Part shown: piece after piece, positions 8,132 to 17,347 of the stretch
Layout of the letters: every line of letters starts with the position of its first letter
How positions within the stretch are numbered: the first letter of the stretch is position 1
From: Micromonospora rhizosphaerae
GTDB lineage: Bacteria > Actinomycetota > Actinomycetes > Mycobacteriales > Micromonosporaceae
NCBI RefSeq assembly: GCF_900091465.1
Contig: NZ_FMHV01000002.1
Span: forward strand, 5,332,001-5,396,000
Direction: 5' to 3'
Length of the DNA: 64,000 nt
The notes under the pieces: generated by a model
Databases searched by the model: none
Told to the model about the DNA's origin: nothing
What the model saw: the letters and a program-made list of their open reading frames with translations, nothing else
Program-made: the position numbers and the translations under genes

Positions 8132-10074
8132 CCGTCAACCTCCTCGATCGGCGTCAGCAGTGCCCGCTGCGCCGCCTTCTTCTCGATGTACTCGTCGTAC
8201 GCCCGGCGGGTTGAGTCGAGATCGCTGACCTGGCTGACCGGGACGTCCCACCAGGACTCGCTGCCCGGTGCGTGGACCAGCGGGTCGGTCTCCACATGGA
8301 TCACGATCGGGCCGCCGTCGGCGGGCGCCGCCTTGGCGTCCTTGATCGCCTGCTCCAGGCCGGCCCGAGAGTGCACCTCGATCACCGTCGCGCCGAGACT
8401 GCGCGCGTTGGCCGCGAGGTCCACCGGCAGCCGGGTGCCGTCCAGCCGCCCGCTGGCCGCGTCGCGGTAGCGGTAGCCGGTGCCGAAGCGCTGCGAGCCG
8501 AGCGACTCGGAGAGCGAGCCGATCGAGTGGAAGCCGTGGTTCTGCACCAGCACGACGATGACCTTGACCCGCTCCTGCACGGCGGTGACCAGCTCGGTCG
8601 GCATCATCAGGTACGAGCCGTCGCCCACCAGGACGAAGACGTCCCGGTCCGGGTCGGCCAGCCGCACCCCGAGGCCACCGGGGATCTCGTAGCCCATGCA
8701 GGAGTAGCCGTACTCGACGTGGTAGCCCTTCGGGTCCCGGACCCGCCACAGCTTGTGCAGGTCGCCGGGCATCGAGCCGGCGGCGCAGACCACCACGTCG
8801 CGCGGATCGGAGAGCTCGTTGACGCAGCCCAGCACGGTGCCCTGGGTCAGTACGCCGGCGGCCAACCGCTCGGTCACCTCCGGCGACGGGTGGTATGTCG
8901 CCTCCACCTTGGCGTCCCAGGCGCGGAACAGCTCCGCCTGCTCGGCCCGGTACTCCGGTGCGACCTCGTGCCCGGCGAGCGCCTCGTGCAGTGCGGTGAG
9001 CGCCGTGCGGGCATCGGCCACCACCGGCAGGCCGGCGAGCTTGCCGGCGTCGAACCGGGCGATGTTGACGTTGACGAACCGCACCCCCGCCTCCTGGAAG
9101 GCGGTGCGCGAGGCGGTGGTGAAGTCGCTGTACCGGGTGCCGACACCGATCACCAGGTCGGCCGTGCGGGCCAGCGCGTTGGCCGCCGTGGTGCCGGTGG
9201 AACCGACCGCCCCCATGGACTGCGGATGCCCGTGCGGCAGCGCGCCCTTGCCGGCCTGGGTCTCCGCCACCGGGATGCCGGTGGCGTCGCAGAAGGCGCG
9301 CAGTGCGGCCTCGGCACCGGAGTAGTGCACGCCGCCGCCAGCCACCACCAGCGGCCGGCGGGCCGACCGGATCAGCGCCGCGGCCCGCTCGATGAGGTCC
9401 GGCTCCGCCGGCGGTCGCGGCACCCGCCAGGTGCGCGGCGCGAACAGCTCGACCGGCCAGTCGTACGCCTCGGCCTGCACGTCCTGCGGCAGCTCGATGG
9501 TGACCGCCCCGGTCTCGACCGGGTCGGTGAGCACCCGCATTGCGCCGAGCAGGGCCGTCGGCAGGTGCTCCGGCCGGTCCACCCGGTCGAAGTATCGGGA
9601 CAGCGGGCGGAAGGCGTCATTGACCGTACGGTCGCCGGTCTCCGGCATCTCGATCTCCTGCAGCACCGGCCGGGCCACCCGGGTGGCGAACGTGCCGGAG
9701 GGCAGCAGCAGCACCGGGATCCGGTTCACGGTGGCCAGCGCCGCGCCGGTGAGCATGTTGGTCGAGCCGGGGCCGACCGAGGCGGTGCACGCCCAGGTGG
9801 TCAGCCGGTCCCGGTGCCGGGCGTACGCGACCGCCGTGTGCACCATCGCCTGCTCGTTGCGGACCAGCACGTACGGCAGCCGGTCCGGGCCGTCGGCCAG
9901 TTCGTCCTGCAGCAGCGCCTGGCCGAGTCCGGCCACGTTGCCGTGCCCGAAGATGCCCAGGCAGCCGGCGAAGAGCCGGTGCCGCTCACCGTCCCGCTCG
10001 GTCCACTGGACGGCGAGGAAACGCACCACGGCCTGACCCACGGTCAGCCGAACCGTGCCGGCGCTGGTCGTCAT
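8128..10074 (-). CDS. iolD: 3D-(3,5/4)-trihydroxycyclohexane-1,2-dione acylhydrolase
   Basis: 648 aa, typical of IolD. This thiamine-diphosphate enzyme opens the ring of trihydroxycyclohexanedione to 5-deoxy-glucuronate. Domains in order: Pyr domain (residues about 10-190, with 'VGPGSTNMLTGAALATVNRIP'), central domain (about 200-350), and PP domain with the ThDP/Mg signature 'VGDGSYLMMPTELVTAVQER', ending 'VLVQN' and 'GFHSIG' (about 475-520). The insert 'QRFGTGYRYRDAASGRLDG' is characteristic of IolD. Four-base overlaps with iolB upstream and iolG downstream indicate a polycistronic mRNA. Confidence 0.96.
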   Translation of the reverse strand: MTTSAGTVRLTVGQAVVRFLAVQWTERDGERHRLFAGCLGIFGHGNVAGLGQALLQDELADGPDRLPYVLVRNEQAMVHTAVAYARHRDRLTTWACTASVGPGSTNMLTGAALATVNRIPVLLLPSGTFATRVARPVLQEIEMPETGDRTVNDAFRPLSRYFDRVDRPEHLPTALLGAMRVLTDPVETGAVTIELPQDVQAEAYDWPVELFAPRTWRVPRPPAEPDLIERAAALIRSARRPLVVAGGGVHYSGAEAALRAFCDATGIPVAETQAGKGALPHGHPQSMGAVGSTGTTAANALARTADLVIGVGTRYSDFTTASRTAFQEAGVRFVNVNIARFDAGKLAGLPVVADARTALTALHEALAGHEVAPEYRAEQAELFRAWDAKVEATYHPSPEVTERLAAGVLTQGTVLGCVNELSDPRDVVVCAAGSMPGDLHKLWRVRDPKGYHVEYGYSCMGYEIPGGLGVRLADPDRDVFVLVGDGSYLMMPTELVTAVQERVKVIVVLVQNHGFHSIGSLSESLGSQRFGTGYRYRDAASGRLDGTRLPVDLAANARSLGATVIEVHSRAGLEQAIKDAKAAPADGGPIVIHVETDPLVHAPGSESWWDVPVSQVSDLDSTRRAYDEYIEKKAAQRALLTPIEEVDG

Positions 10075-10988
10075 CGGTAGCCTCCGCTGGCCAGTCGAGG
10101 ATCGACGGACTGCCCGTCCCAGGTGCCCCGGACCCAGCCGTGGGCCGGGTCGTCGCAGATCAGCCAGGCCCGGGTCGCGCCGGGGCCGGCCATCACGTTC
10201 AGGTAGTAGAGGTCGTAGCCGGGCGGGGCCATCGCCGGCCCGTGCCAGCCGTGCGGCACCAGCACCACGTCACCGGTACGCACCTCCGCCAGCACGTCCA
10301 GCGGACGCTCGGCGGTGCCGTAGACCCGCTGGTAGGCGATCGGATCACCGGAGCCGTCGGCGTCCGTCCGGAGTTCGAAGTAGTAGATCTCCTCCAGCTC
10401 GGTCTCCGCCCCGGGCCGCTCCTCGTCGTGCTTGTGCGGCGGGTAGGAGCTCCAGTTGCCGGCCGGTGTGATCACCTCGCAGGCGATGATCGAGTCGGCG
10501 TCGAGGACGTCCGGCACGCCGAAGTTGCGGACCAGCCGGGACGCCGTACCGGCGCCGCGCAGCTCGACGGGGACGTCGGCGGCGGCCAGGTGGCGGAACG
10601 GCGGGGTGGTGGCCCGCTTGGTGGCCGTCGCCCCGCAGAGCGCCACCCGGGCCGGGCCCGAACCGTCGTTGCGCGCGGTGAGCTGACTGCCGCGCGGGAC
10701 GTACGCCACGTCGGTGGGCCCGGCAAAGACGTCCGCCCGGCCGGCGAGCTCGGCCTCGTGGCGCTCGCCGCCGCCGTCCACCGCGGACACGACGCAGCCG
10801 CCCCGCAGCGGCACGACGACGACCTCGGTCTCGCCGAGGTCGACCGCCACCTGCTCGCCGGGGGCCAGCTCGGCCACCCGCAGGCTGGTGTGCCGCCAGC
10901 CGGGGGTGGCGTCGGTGATCGACACCCGGAAGCCGCCCTCGGTGGCGCTTCCGTCCGGCCAGACCCAGCGCGCGTTGTCTCCGGTCAC
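10071..10988 (-). CDS. iolB: 5-deoxy-glucuronate isomerase
   Basis: About 305 aa from a GTG at 10988, where GTGA overlaps the stop of the preceding gene. IolB converts 5-deoxy-D-glucuronate to 2-deoxy-5-keto-D-gluconate. It is a double-cupin protein. The metal-binding motif 'PPHKHDEE', followed by 'LEEIYYFEL', lies near residues 182-205, and 'LVPHGWHGPAMAPPGYDLYY' with 'NVMAG' near 245-268 completes the family pattern. The open frame continues upstream over the neighbouring gene, so start choice rests on the overlap and on family length. Confidence 0.94.
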   Translation of the reverse strand: MTGDNARWVWPDGSATEGGFRVSITDATPGWRHTSLRVAELAPGEQVAVDLGETEVVVVPLRGGCVVSAVDGGGERHEAELAGRADVFAGPTDVAYVPRGSQLTARNDGSGPARVALCGATATKRATTPPFRHLAAADVPVELRGAGTASRLVRNFGVPDVLDADSIIACEVITPAGNWSSYPPHKHDEERPGAETELEEIYYFELRTDADGSGDPIAYQRVYGTAERPLDVLAEVRTGDVVLVPHGWHGPAMAPPGYDLYYLNVMAGPGATRAWLICDDPAHGWVRGTWDGQSVDPRLASGGYR

Positions 10989-11884
10989 CGCCCGCCTCCG
11001 TGCACCAGCGCGGCGGCAGTGTCCACCGCTGCCGCCACGTCTCCGTCCGGCGGGTAGAGCAGTGCCCGCCCCACCACGAGGCCCCGCACGCTGGGTAGGT
11101 CGAGCGCCGCCGCCCAGCTCGCGTACGTCTCGTCCGCCGGGCCGGTCGGGTCGCCACCGAGCAGCAGGGTGGGCAGCGTGGTCGCGGCCATGACCCGGGG
11201 CAGGTCGGCCACGACCGGCAGCTTCAGCCAGGTGTGCCGGCTGGTCGCGCCGAGCCCGGTGGCGATCTGGACGGCGCGGATGGTCGAGTCGGGGTCGAGC
11301 AGGTTGCGCACCCGGTCGCCGTCGCGGACCGAGAGGAAGGGCTCTACCATTGCCATCACCTCGTGCCCGGCGAGCCCGGTGACCGCGTGGGCGCTGGCCT
11401 CCAGGGTGGCCGCGGTAGCGGGATCGTCCAGGCAGATGCGGACGAGCATCTTGCCGCCGTCGAGCCGCCGGGCGGCGATCTCCTCGGCCGTGTAGGCGGT
11501 GAACCGGTCGTCGAGCTCGAAGGCCGCACCCTGCAGACCGCCCCGGTTCATCGAACCGATGACGACCTTGTCCTCCAGCGCGCCGAGCAGCAGCAGGTCG
11601 TCGAGGATGTCCGGGGTGCCGAGCACCCCGTCCACGCCCGGCCGGGACAGCGCGACGACCAAACGGTCCAGCAGGCCGGCCCGGGAGGCCATGGCGAGCC
11701 CGTCGCCACGGACGCCGAGCGCGCCGCGCGCCGGGTGGTCCGCGGCCACGATCAGCAGCCGCCCGTCCGCGCCGACCAGCTCGCGCCGGTTCCGGCTCCG
11801 CCAGCCGTCGGTGATCCGCCGCGGCTCGCGTACCCGGATCTCGGTCAGCTCGGCGGTCTCGAACCGCCGCGGTGCCAGCGTCAC
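10985..11884 (-). CDS. Cgl0158-like (beta/alpha)8-barrel aldolase, probable DKGP aldolase of the inositol pathway
   Basis: About 299 aa from a GTG at 11884 overlapping the iolC stop (GTGA). Motifs include 'LLIVAADHPARGALGVRG', 'VDGVLGTPDILDDLLLLGAL', 'VVIGSMNRGGLQGAAFELDD', 'GKMLVRICLDD' and 'HTWLKLPVVADLPRVMAATT', where the Lys fits a class I Schiff-base aldolase of the DeoC/LacD superfamily. Cgl0158-type proteins sit in actinobacterial inositol clusters. No IolJ-type class II aldolase is encoded here, so I infer that this protein cleaves 2-deoxy-5-keto-gluconate-6-phosphate to DHAP and malonate semialdehyde. Family call is good; the exact reaction is inference. Confidence 0.85.
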   Translation of the reverse strand: MTLAPRRFETAELTEIRVREPRRITDGWRSRNRRELVGADGRLLIVAADHPARGALGVRGDGLAMASRAGLLDRLVVALSRPGVDGVLGTPDILDDLLLLGALEDKVVIGSMNRGGLQGAAFELDDRFTAYTAEEIAARRLDGGKMLVRICLDDPATAATLEASAHAVTGLAGHEVMAMVEPFLSVRDGDRVRNLLDPDSTIRAVQIATGLGATSRHTWLKLPVVADLPRVMAATTLPTLLLGGDPTGPADETYASWAAALDLPSVRGLVVGRALLYPPDGDVAAAVDTAAALVHGGGR

Positions 11885-12930
11885 TGCGGGATCTCCTTCC
11901 CGGCACCGGCCGGGACCGTGGCGGCGCCGGCCGCGCCGTCCAGGTCGGTGGTGCCCGCGGCGAGCACCGCCTCGACCTCGACCTCGGTCGGCATGGCGGT
12001 GGAGCACTCCAGCCGGCCGGCCACGATCGCGCCCGCCGCGTTGGCGAACCGCAGGATCCGAGGCAGATCCCAGCCGCTGAGCAGGCCGTGGACCAGTGCC
12101 CCGCCGAAGGCGTCGCCGGCCCCCAACCCGTTCACCACCCGTACCGGGAACGGCGGCACCTCGACCCGCTCGGTCGCCGTCGCGGCCAGGACGCCCTTCG
12201 GCCCCTGCTTCACGACCGCCAGCTCCACGCCGCGCTCCAGCAGGGCGTCCGCCGCACGGTGCGGGTCGGTCTCGCCGACCGCCACGGCGCACTCCTCGCG
12301 GTTGCCGACGGCGACGGTGACGTGGTCGAGCGCCCGGCGTACCTGATCGGTGGCCTCGGCCGGGTCGGGCCAGAACATCGGCCGGTAGTCGAGGTCCAGC
12401 ACGGTGTGCGAGCGACGGCCTCGGGCCTGCCAGGCCGCGAAGTGCGCGGCGCGGGAGGGCTCCTGGGACAGGCCGGTGACGGTGGCCCAGAAGACCCGGG
12501 CCGTGCGGATCGCGTCGACCGGCAGCTCGTCGGCCTCGAGCAGCAGGTCCGGGGCGATCGGGTAACGGTAGAAGTAGAGCGGGAAGTCGTCCGGTGGGAA
12601 GACTTCGCAGAAGGTGACCGGAGTGGGCGGCCCGGACACCGCGCTGACGAACCGGTCGTCGACACCGAGCCGGCGCAGCTCCTTCCGGACGTAACGACCG
12701 AAGGGGTCCTGCCCGGTCCGGGTGATGATCGCCGAGTGCCGGCCGTGCCGGGCGGCGGCCACCGCCACGTTCGTCGCGCTGCCGCCGAGGAACTTCTCGA
12801 ACCGCCTGACGTCCTCCAGGCCCACGCCGTGGTCCAGCGGGTAGATGTCCACGCCGCACCGGCCCACGGCCACCAGGTCGTACGTCGACGGCTCGCGCTC
12901 CGGCCGCCCGTCTGTCATTGGGGCCCCCAT
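11881..12930 (-). CDS. iolC: 5-dehydro-2-deoxygluconokinase, PfkB family
   Basis: About 349 aa. It phosphorylates 2-deoxy-5-keto-D-gluconate using ATP. The N-terminal PfkB motif 'RFEKFLGGSATNVAVAAARHG' (about residues 44-64) and the C-terminal signature 'VNGLGAGDAFGGALVHGLLS' (about 265-285), with the catalytic Asp in GAGD, are intact. 'VGRCGVDIYPLDHGVGLEDV' is typical of IolC rather than ribokinase. Two starts are possible: ATG 12930, 4 bases past the iolE stop, or ATG 12918 four codons in. I kept the first. Confidence 0.94.
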   Translation of the reverse strand: MGAPMTDGRPEREPSTYDLVAVGRCGVDIYPLDHGVGLEDVRRFEKFLGGSATNVAVAAARHGRHSAIITRTGQDPFGRYVRKELRRLGVDDRFVSAVSGPPTPVTFCEVFPPDDFPLYFYRYPIAPDLLLEADELPVDAIRTARVFWATVTGLSQEPSRAAHFAAWQARGRRSHTVLDLDYRPMFWPDPAEATDQVRRALDHVTVAVGNREECAVAVGETDPHRAADALLERGVELAVVKQGPKGVLAATATERVEVPPFPVRVVNGLGAGDAFGGALVHGLLSGWDLPRILRFANAAGAIVAGRLECSTAMPTEVEVEAVLAAGTTDLDGAAGAATVPAGAGKEIPQ

Positions 12931-12934
12931 GCCG

Positions 12935-13840
12935 TCAGCGGCCCGCCGGGATCGACCCGGCCACGTCGAGCAGGTAGGCGATGCTGGCCCGGACGTCCGC
13001 CACCGGACCGGCCTCACCCTCGGGCGGACCGGCCAGCACGGTGTCCTGTTCGAGCACGTACCAGCCCTGGTAGCCGGCGTGCTCCAGCGCGGTGACGATG
13101 GCCCGCACGTCGACATCGCCCTCGCCGAGCGGCGCGTACATGCCGCGCGCCACCGCCTCGCTGTAGGTGACCTCGCCGGCGCGTACCCGCTCGGCCCACT
13201 CGGCCCGCACGTCCTTGAGATGCACGTGCGCGATCCGACGGGGGTGCTCGCGGGCCACGGCGACCGGGTCACCCCCGCCGACGAGCAGATGACCGGTGTC
13301 CAGGCATAGTCCGATCCGGCTGCCGGCGAGCACCCGGTCGGTCTCGGCGCCGGTCTCCACCATCGTGCCCACGTGCGGGTGCAGCGTGGCCACCAGGCCG
13401 TGCCGGGCGGCCAGCGCGTCGATCCGGTCGAGGTTGCCCAGCAGGGTGGCCCAGCCGGTGTCGTCGAGCGCGGGTCGGTTGTCGTAGCCGTCGGTGCCGG
13501 TCGCGGCGGCGAGCACCACCGTGGACGCCTGCGCGGCGACCAGGCCGACGATCGCCCGGGACACCTCGGGTACCGGGTCGTGGTCCGGATCGTGCAGCAC
13601 CACCGGCACGAACTGGCCGACGGCGGTGAGATCGTGCCCGGTGAGGGTGGCCGTCTTGCCGACCGGATCGTCCGGGAGAAACCCGTCCGGGCCGAACTCG
13701 GTGGCCACCAGACCAAGGTCCCGCATCTGCCGGAGCACGGTCTCCGGGGCGAGCTGGTAGCCCCACCCCGGCACCTCGCAGACGCCCCACGAGATGGGCG
13801 CGCCGGCGACCCGGGCGGCCAGCGTGGACGGTTGTGTCAT
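12935..13840 (-). CDS. iolE: Inosose dehydratase-like sugar phosphate isomerase/epimerase
   Basis: 301 aa, AP-endonuclease-2-type TIM barrel. The opening 'VAGAPISWGVCEVPGWGYQL' is the family hallmark of IolE (scyllo-inosose dehydratase, making the trihydroxycyclohexanedione substrate of IolD). Metal-binding residues are suggested by 'TLHPHVGTMVE', 'GLCLDTGHLLVGGGDP', 'HVHLKDV' and 'GWYVLEQDT' (His, Asp, His and Glu along the barrel). GGAAGG 9-14 bases before the ATG supports the start. An inosose isomerase (IolI/IolH) role cannot be excluded, but no other iolE candidate is present. Confidence 0.88.
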   Translation of the reverse strand: MTQPSTLAARVAGAPISWGVCEVPGWGYQLAPETVLRQMRDLGLVATEFGPDGFLPDDPVGKTATLTGHDLTAVGQFVPVVLHDPDHDPVPEVSRAIVGLVAAQASTVVLAAATGTDGYDNRPALDDTGWATLLGNLDRIDALAARHGLVATLHPHVGTMVETGAETDRVLAGSRIGLCLDTGHLLVGGGDPVAVAREHPRRIAHVHLKDVRAEWAERVRAGEVTYSEAVARGMYAPLGEGDVDVRAIVTALEHAGYQGWYVLEQDTVLAGPPEGEAGPVADVRASIAYLLDVAGSIPAGR

Positions 13841-13865
13841 CGACTCTTCCTTCCAGGGACGTCGG

Positions 13866-15209
13866 TCACCGCAGCACGTCCGCCAGCCCCGGCAACCGCT
13901 CCTGGTAACCGGCGAGCAGCCGCCGTGCGATGGTCACGGAGTCGACCAGCGGGTGCAGCGCCAGAGCCTTGACCGCCAGGGCGGCCGACCCGCTGACGGC
14001 GGCTTCGATGGTCAGCTGCTCCACCGCCTTGACCTGCTGCACGAGCCCGAGCATGTGGCCCTGCAGCGGCTCCGTCGCGAAGGGCCGGGCCCCGGTGCCG
14101 TCCACCAGACAGGGGACCTCGACCACCGCGTCGGCGGGCAGCCCAGGGACGGCGGAGCCGTTGCGCACATTGAGGATCATCGTCGAGGCGCGCCCCCCGG
14201 CGATGCCCGCCATGAGGTCGAGGGCCACCTTCTGGTAGCCGCCTTCCGCGATGTCCTCCTGCTCCCGCTCCCCGGCGCCGCTGCTGTCGCGGCTCTCCGC
14301 CATGTAGGTGGCTTCCCGCTCGGCCCGGGTGCGGGTCCAGATCTCCAGGGCGGCATCGGGCTTGCCGGCGACCTCCGCGTAGAACTGGTCCTGCTGCTGG
14401 CGGAGGAACTCGCCCCGGGTGGTCGCCGCGTCCTTGATGGCCGTGACCGCGTCCCGGTTGTAGTAGTAGTAGTAGAGGTACTCGTTCGGGATGGCGCCCA
14501 GCGACCGGACCCACTCCAGGCCCATCAGGCGGGCCTCCTCCATCTGGCTGAGCAGCGCGTCGTCGGCCAGCAGTTCGGGCAGCCGGTCCACGCCGTCCAC
14601 CCGCAGCCCACGCAGCCAGCCGAGGTGGTTGAGACCGACGTAGTCCAGCGCCACCCGATGCTGGTCGACGCCGAGCACCCGGGCGGCGCGGAGGCCGAGC
14701 CCGATGGGCGAGTCGCAGATGCCGATCACGCGGTCACCCAGCCGGCGACGCATCGCCTCGGTGACCATGCCGGCCGGGTTGGTGAAGTTGATGACCCAGG
14801 CGTTCGGCGCGCGGCGCGCCACCCGGTCGGCGATGTCCAGGCAGACCGGGATGGTCCGCAGCCCGTACGCGAGCCCGCCCGGCCCGGTCGTCTCCTGGCC
14901 GAGGATGCCGAGGTCGAGCGCGACCCGCTCGTCCACCGTACGGCCGGCGAGACCGTCCACGCGGATCGCCGAGAAGACGAAGTCGGCGCCGTCCAGCGCC
15001 TCGTCCAGATCGGTCGCGGTGCGCACCTTCGGCGCGTCCGGCCGCCCGGCCGCCAGTTGGTCGAGCACCGCGTGCACGGCGTTCAGCCGGTGGCGCGCCA
15101 GGTCGTAGAGCACGACCTCGCGAACGTCGGGCCCGTCCTCCTGCGTCAACAGCTGCTGATAGATGAGTGGTACCCGGAAGCCGCCACCGCCCAGGATGGT
15201 CAGTTTCAT
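13866..15209 (-). CDS. GH4 family glycosidase, 6-phospho-beta-glucosidase-like
   Basis: 447 aa, standard GH4 length. GH4 enzymes hydrolyse (phospho)glycosides with NAD+ and Mn2+ through a redox mechanism. The N-terminal dinucleotide loop 'KLTILGGGGFRVPLIYQQLL' (residues 2-21) is followed by 'FVFSAIRVDGL', 'VINFTNPAGMVTEAMRRR', 'GICDSPIGLG' (metal-ligand Cys near residue 166), 'YVGLNHLGWLRGL' (near 190) and a conserved Tyr-rich stretch 'NEYLYYYYYN'. It lies between iolE and the DeoR regulator, overlapping the latter by ATGA. It may release inositol or a sugar from an imported glycoside. Whether it needs a 6-phosphorylated substrate is unknown; the divergent PfkB kinase could supply it. Confidence 0.88.
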   Translation of the reverse strand: MKLTILGGGGFRVPLIYQQLLTQEDGPDVREVVLYDLARHRLNAVHAVLDQLAAGRPDAPKVRTATDLDEALDGADFVFSAIRVDGLAGRTVDERVALDLGILGQETTGPGGLAYGLRTIPVCLDIADRVARRAPNAWVINFTNPAGMVTEAMRRRLGDRVIGICDSPIGLGLRAARVLGVDQHRVALDYVGLNHLGWLRGLRVDGVDRLPELLADDALLSQMEEARLMGLEWVRSLGAIPNEYLYYYYYNRDAVTAIKDAATTRGEFLRQQQDQFYAEVAGKPDAALEIWTRTRAEREATYMAESRDSSGAGEREQEDIAEGGYQKVALDLMAGIAGGRASTMILNVRNGSAVPGLPADAVVEVPCLVDGTGARPFATEPLQGHMLGLVQQVKAVEQLTIEAAVSGSAALAVKALALHPLVDSVTIARRLLAGYQERLPGLADVLR

Positions 15210-15958
15210 GCTTGGATGACCTTCGTATCGGCCTGGGCGAAGACGGCCAGGGTCGCGGAATCTACGTCGTCGTTCGTGATGATCACATCGACCTCTTCGG
15301 GGCCGCAGACCGGCAGCAGCCCCGACCCGGGGAACTTGCCCCGGTCGGCGACGACCACCGTCTGCTCAGCCGCTGCGATCATGGCTTTCTTGACCGGAAC
15401 CTCGACCAGCGTCGTGTCCATGATCTGGCCGTCCGGCCGGATGCCGCTGGTGCCGAGGAAGAGTCGGTGCGCGCGGAGTTGGCGCAGCGCGTCCTCGGTC
15501 AGCATGCCCACCATGGACAGATAGTTGCGGCGGAGGATGCCGCCGAGCACCAGCAGCTCGACCGCTTCGTCGTCGCGGAGTTCGTCGACGACGGCCAGGC
15601 TGCTGGTGATGACGGTGACCCTTCGGCCGCGCAGGTGTCGGGCGAGTCGGGCGGTGGTGGTGCCGATGTCCAGCAGCAGCACCTCACCGTCCGAGACCAT
15701 CTCGGCGGCGCATCGCGCCACCGCTTCCTTCTCGTCCGGTGCGACCGCTGCGACCTCGGCGAACGGCACCTCCTCGACCTGCACGCTGCCGGCGCCGCCA
15801 CGGATGCGCCGCAGCGCGCCGTGTGCGTTGAGCACCTGGAGGTCTCGGCGGATGGTTGATGCGCTGACTCCCAGGTCAGCGGCGAGCGAGGAGACCGATA
15901 CGACTCCCGAGGATCGGACTCGGCGGACGATCTGCTCGTGTCGACTGACTGGAAGCAC
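15206..15958 (-). CDS. DeoR-family transcriptional regulator
   Basis: 250 aa. The N-terminal winged HTH (residues about 1-60: 'RHEQIVRRVRSSGVVSVSSL', 'AADLGVSASTIRRDLQVL') is of DeoR type. The C-terminal sugar-phosphate-sensing domain (about 75-235) contains 'LLDIGTTTARLARHLRG', 'VVDELRDDEAVELLVLGG', 'FLGTSGIRPDGQI' and 'VVADRGKFPGSGL', the family landmarks for binding a phosphorylated sugar. It is the first gene of the operon, overlapping the GH4 gene by 4 bases, and faces the divergent kinase/ABC operon across 175 bases. It probably represses both units through sites in that gap. Confidence 0.93.
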   Translation of the reverse strand: MLPVSRHEQIVRRVRSSGVVSVSSLAADLGVSASTIRRDLQVLNAHGALRRIRGGAGSVQVEEVPFAEVAAVAPDEKEAVARCAAEMVSDGEVLLLDIGTTTARLARHLRGRRVTVITSSLAVVDELRDDEAVELLVLGGILRRNYLSMVGMLTEDALRQLRAHRLFLGTSGIRPDGQIMDTTLVEVPVKKAMIAAAEQTVVVADRGKFPGSGLLPVCGPEEVDVIITNDDVDSATLAVFAQADTKVIQA

Positions 15959-15980
15959 GGGTAGAAGCTAGCACTGCCCC

Positions 15981-16037
15981 GCGCAGCGAACAACCAACAA
16001 TGCGCAGGCAATTCCAGCTTCACGCAACTTCGCGCAG
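15981..16037. promoter_or_regulatory. Three phased GCGCAG elements in divergent promoter region
   Basis: In the 175-base gap between the deoR and kinase genes the hexamer GCGCAG occurs at 15981-15986, 16002-16007 and 16032-16037. The first and third are followed by a GAACA-like sequence, and the second sits after AACAAT. Start-to-start spacings of 21 and 30 bases are close to two and three helical turns, which suits cooperative binding of a dimeric regulator. I propose these as operators of the adjacent DeoR protein; this is inference. Confidence 0.4.
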
Positions 16038-16133
16038 AACAGGGCTTGCCTATTGGCGATCTGCGGAGCACCATGCACAGGGCACCGAGGCAACGTCGCC
16101 AGCTAGTCAAAACATGTCCGGAAGTGAGCAGAA

Positions 16134-17306
16134 GTGAGCAGGGCACCACGCGGAGGCTCCGACACCCCTCCGTCCGCGCTTGACCGACCGCGCTGGGATC
16201 CACTGGCCGCCGCGCGGCAGCAGGACCCCGGCGCCATGGACGTGTTCACGTCCGGCACGGTCTTTCTCGACATCATCTTCACCGGGCTGCCCAGCGCGCC
16301 CTCGGCCGGCACCGAGGTCTGGGCGTCCGGCATGGGCTCGGCGCCCGGCGGCATCGCCAACCTGGCGGTGGCTGCGGCCCGACTCGGTCTGCGGACGGGA
16401 CTGGCCGCCGGCTTCGGCGACGACGCCTACGGCGACTTCTGCTGGCGCACCCTCGGTCAGGAGGGGGTGGACCTGGCCCGATCGCGGCGCTTCACCCACT
16501 GGCACACCCCGGTGACCGTCTCGATGGCCGTCGACCGCGACCGCAGCATGGTCACCCACGGTCACGACCTGCCCATCGCGGTGGACGAGCTGATCAGCAA
16601 GCCGCCCCACTCGCGCGCCGTCGTGGCCAGCCTGGGCGACGCGTCCGGCGACGTCGAACTCCCCGGCTGGGCCCGACAGGCCAGCTCCGACGGGGCCATG
16701 GTCTTCGCCGACGTCGGCTGGGACCCCTCCGGCATTTGGAACCCGGCGCTCGCGAACGAACTGGGCGCCTGCCACGCCTTCATCCCCAACGCGGTCGAGG
16801 CGATGTCGTACACCCATGCCGACACCCCCGAGGCGGCGCTGCGCACCATCGCCGACTGGGTGCCGCTGGCCGTGGTGACCCTCGGCTCCGAGGGGTCGAT
16901 GGCGATCGACTCCAGCACCGGCGAGGAGGCGCGGGTCCCACCGCTGCCCACCGTCGCGCTGGACCCCACCGGGGCGGGTGACGTCTTCGGCGCCGGGCTC
17001 GTGCTCGGCACGGTCGCCGGCTGGCCGCTGCGGGAGCGACTGCTCTTCGCCGGCCTCTGCGCCGGCCTCGCCGTGCAGCACTTCGGCGGCTCGCTGGCCG
17101 CGCCGGGCTGGGGCGACCTTACGGACTGGTGGCGAGCCACTACTGAGCGTGCGACAGTCGGTGACCCGGCGGCCCGTGAGCTGGCCACCCGGTACGGTTT
17201 CCTACCCGACCTGCTCCCAACCGACCTGCTTCCGGCAGGGCCGGTGTCCGAGGTCCGGCGTGCCCATGCAACGTTGGCACGCTACTCGGACCTGGACGCC
17301 GCCTAG
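16134..17306 (+). CDS. PfkB-family carbohydrate kinase
   Basis: About 390 aa from a GTG at 16134; a later start giving about 355 aa (ATG near 16236, 'MDVFTSGTVFLDIIFTGLP') is more like the usual PfkB length. The N-terminal signature 'GSAPGGIANLAVAAARLGL' and the C-terminal 'LDPTGAGDVFGAGLVLGTVA' (near residue 275-295), with the catalytic Asp in GAGD, are intact. It phosphorylates a sugar or nucleoside; the substrate is not readable. It is divergent from the DeoR/GH4/iol operon and lies 41 bases upstream of a sugar-binding lipoprotein gene on the same strand, so it probably phosphorylates the imported compound. Confidence 0.88.
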   Translation: MSRAPRGGSDTPPSALDRPRWDPLAAARQQDPGAMDVFTSGTVFLDIIFTGLPSAPSAGTEVWASGMGSAPGGIANLAVAAARLGLRTGLAAGFGDDAYGDFCWRTLGQEGVDLARSRRFTHWHTPVTVSMAVDRDRSMVTHGHDLPIAVDELISKPPHSRAVVASLGDASGDVELPGWARQASSDGAMVFADVGWDPSGIWNPALANELGACHAFIPNAVEAMSYTHADTPEAALRTIADWVPLAVVTLGSEGSMAIDSSTGEEARVPPLPTVALDPTGAGDVFGAGLVLGTVAGWPLRERLLFAGLCAGLAVQHFGGSLAAPGWGDLTDWWRATTERATVGDPAARELATRYGFLPDLLPTDLLPAGPVSEVRRAHATLARYSDLDAA

Positions 17307-17347
17307 AAGTACGAATCCCCCTCAAATCGCCTTTGAAGGAGGCAACC

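Noticed and set aside
14460..14480. Repeat of TAG/GTA triplets resembling a microsatellite
   Set aside because: It encodes the conserved Tyr-rich stretch of the GH4 enzyme, so it is explained by protein sequence.
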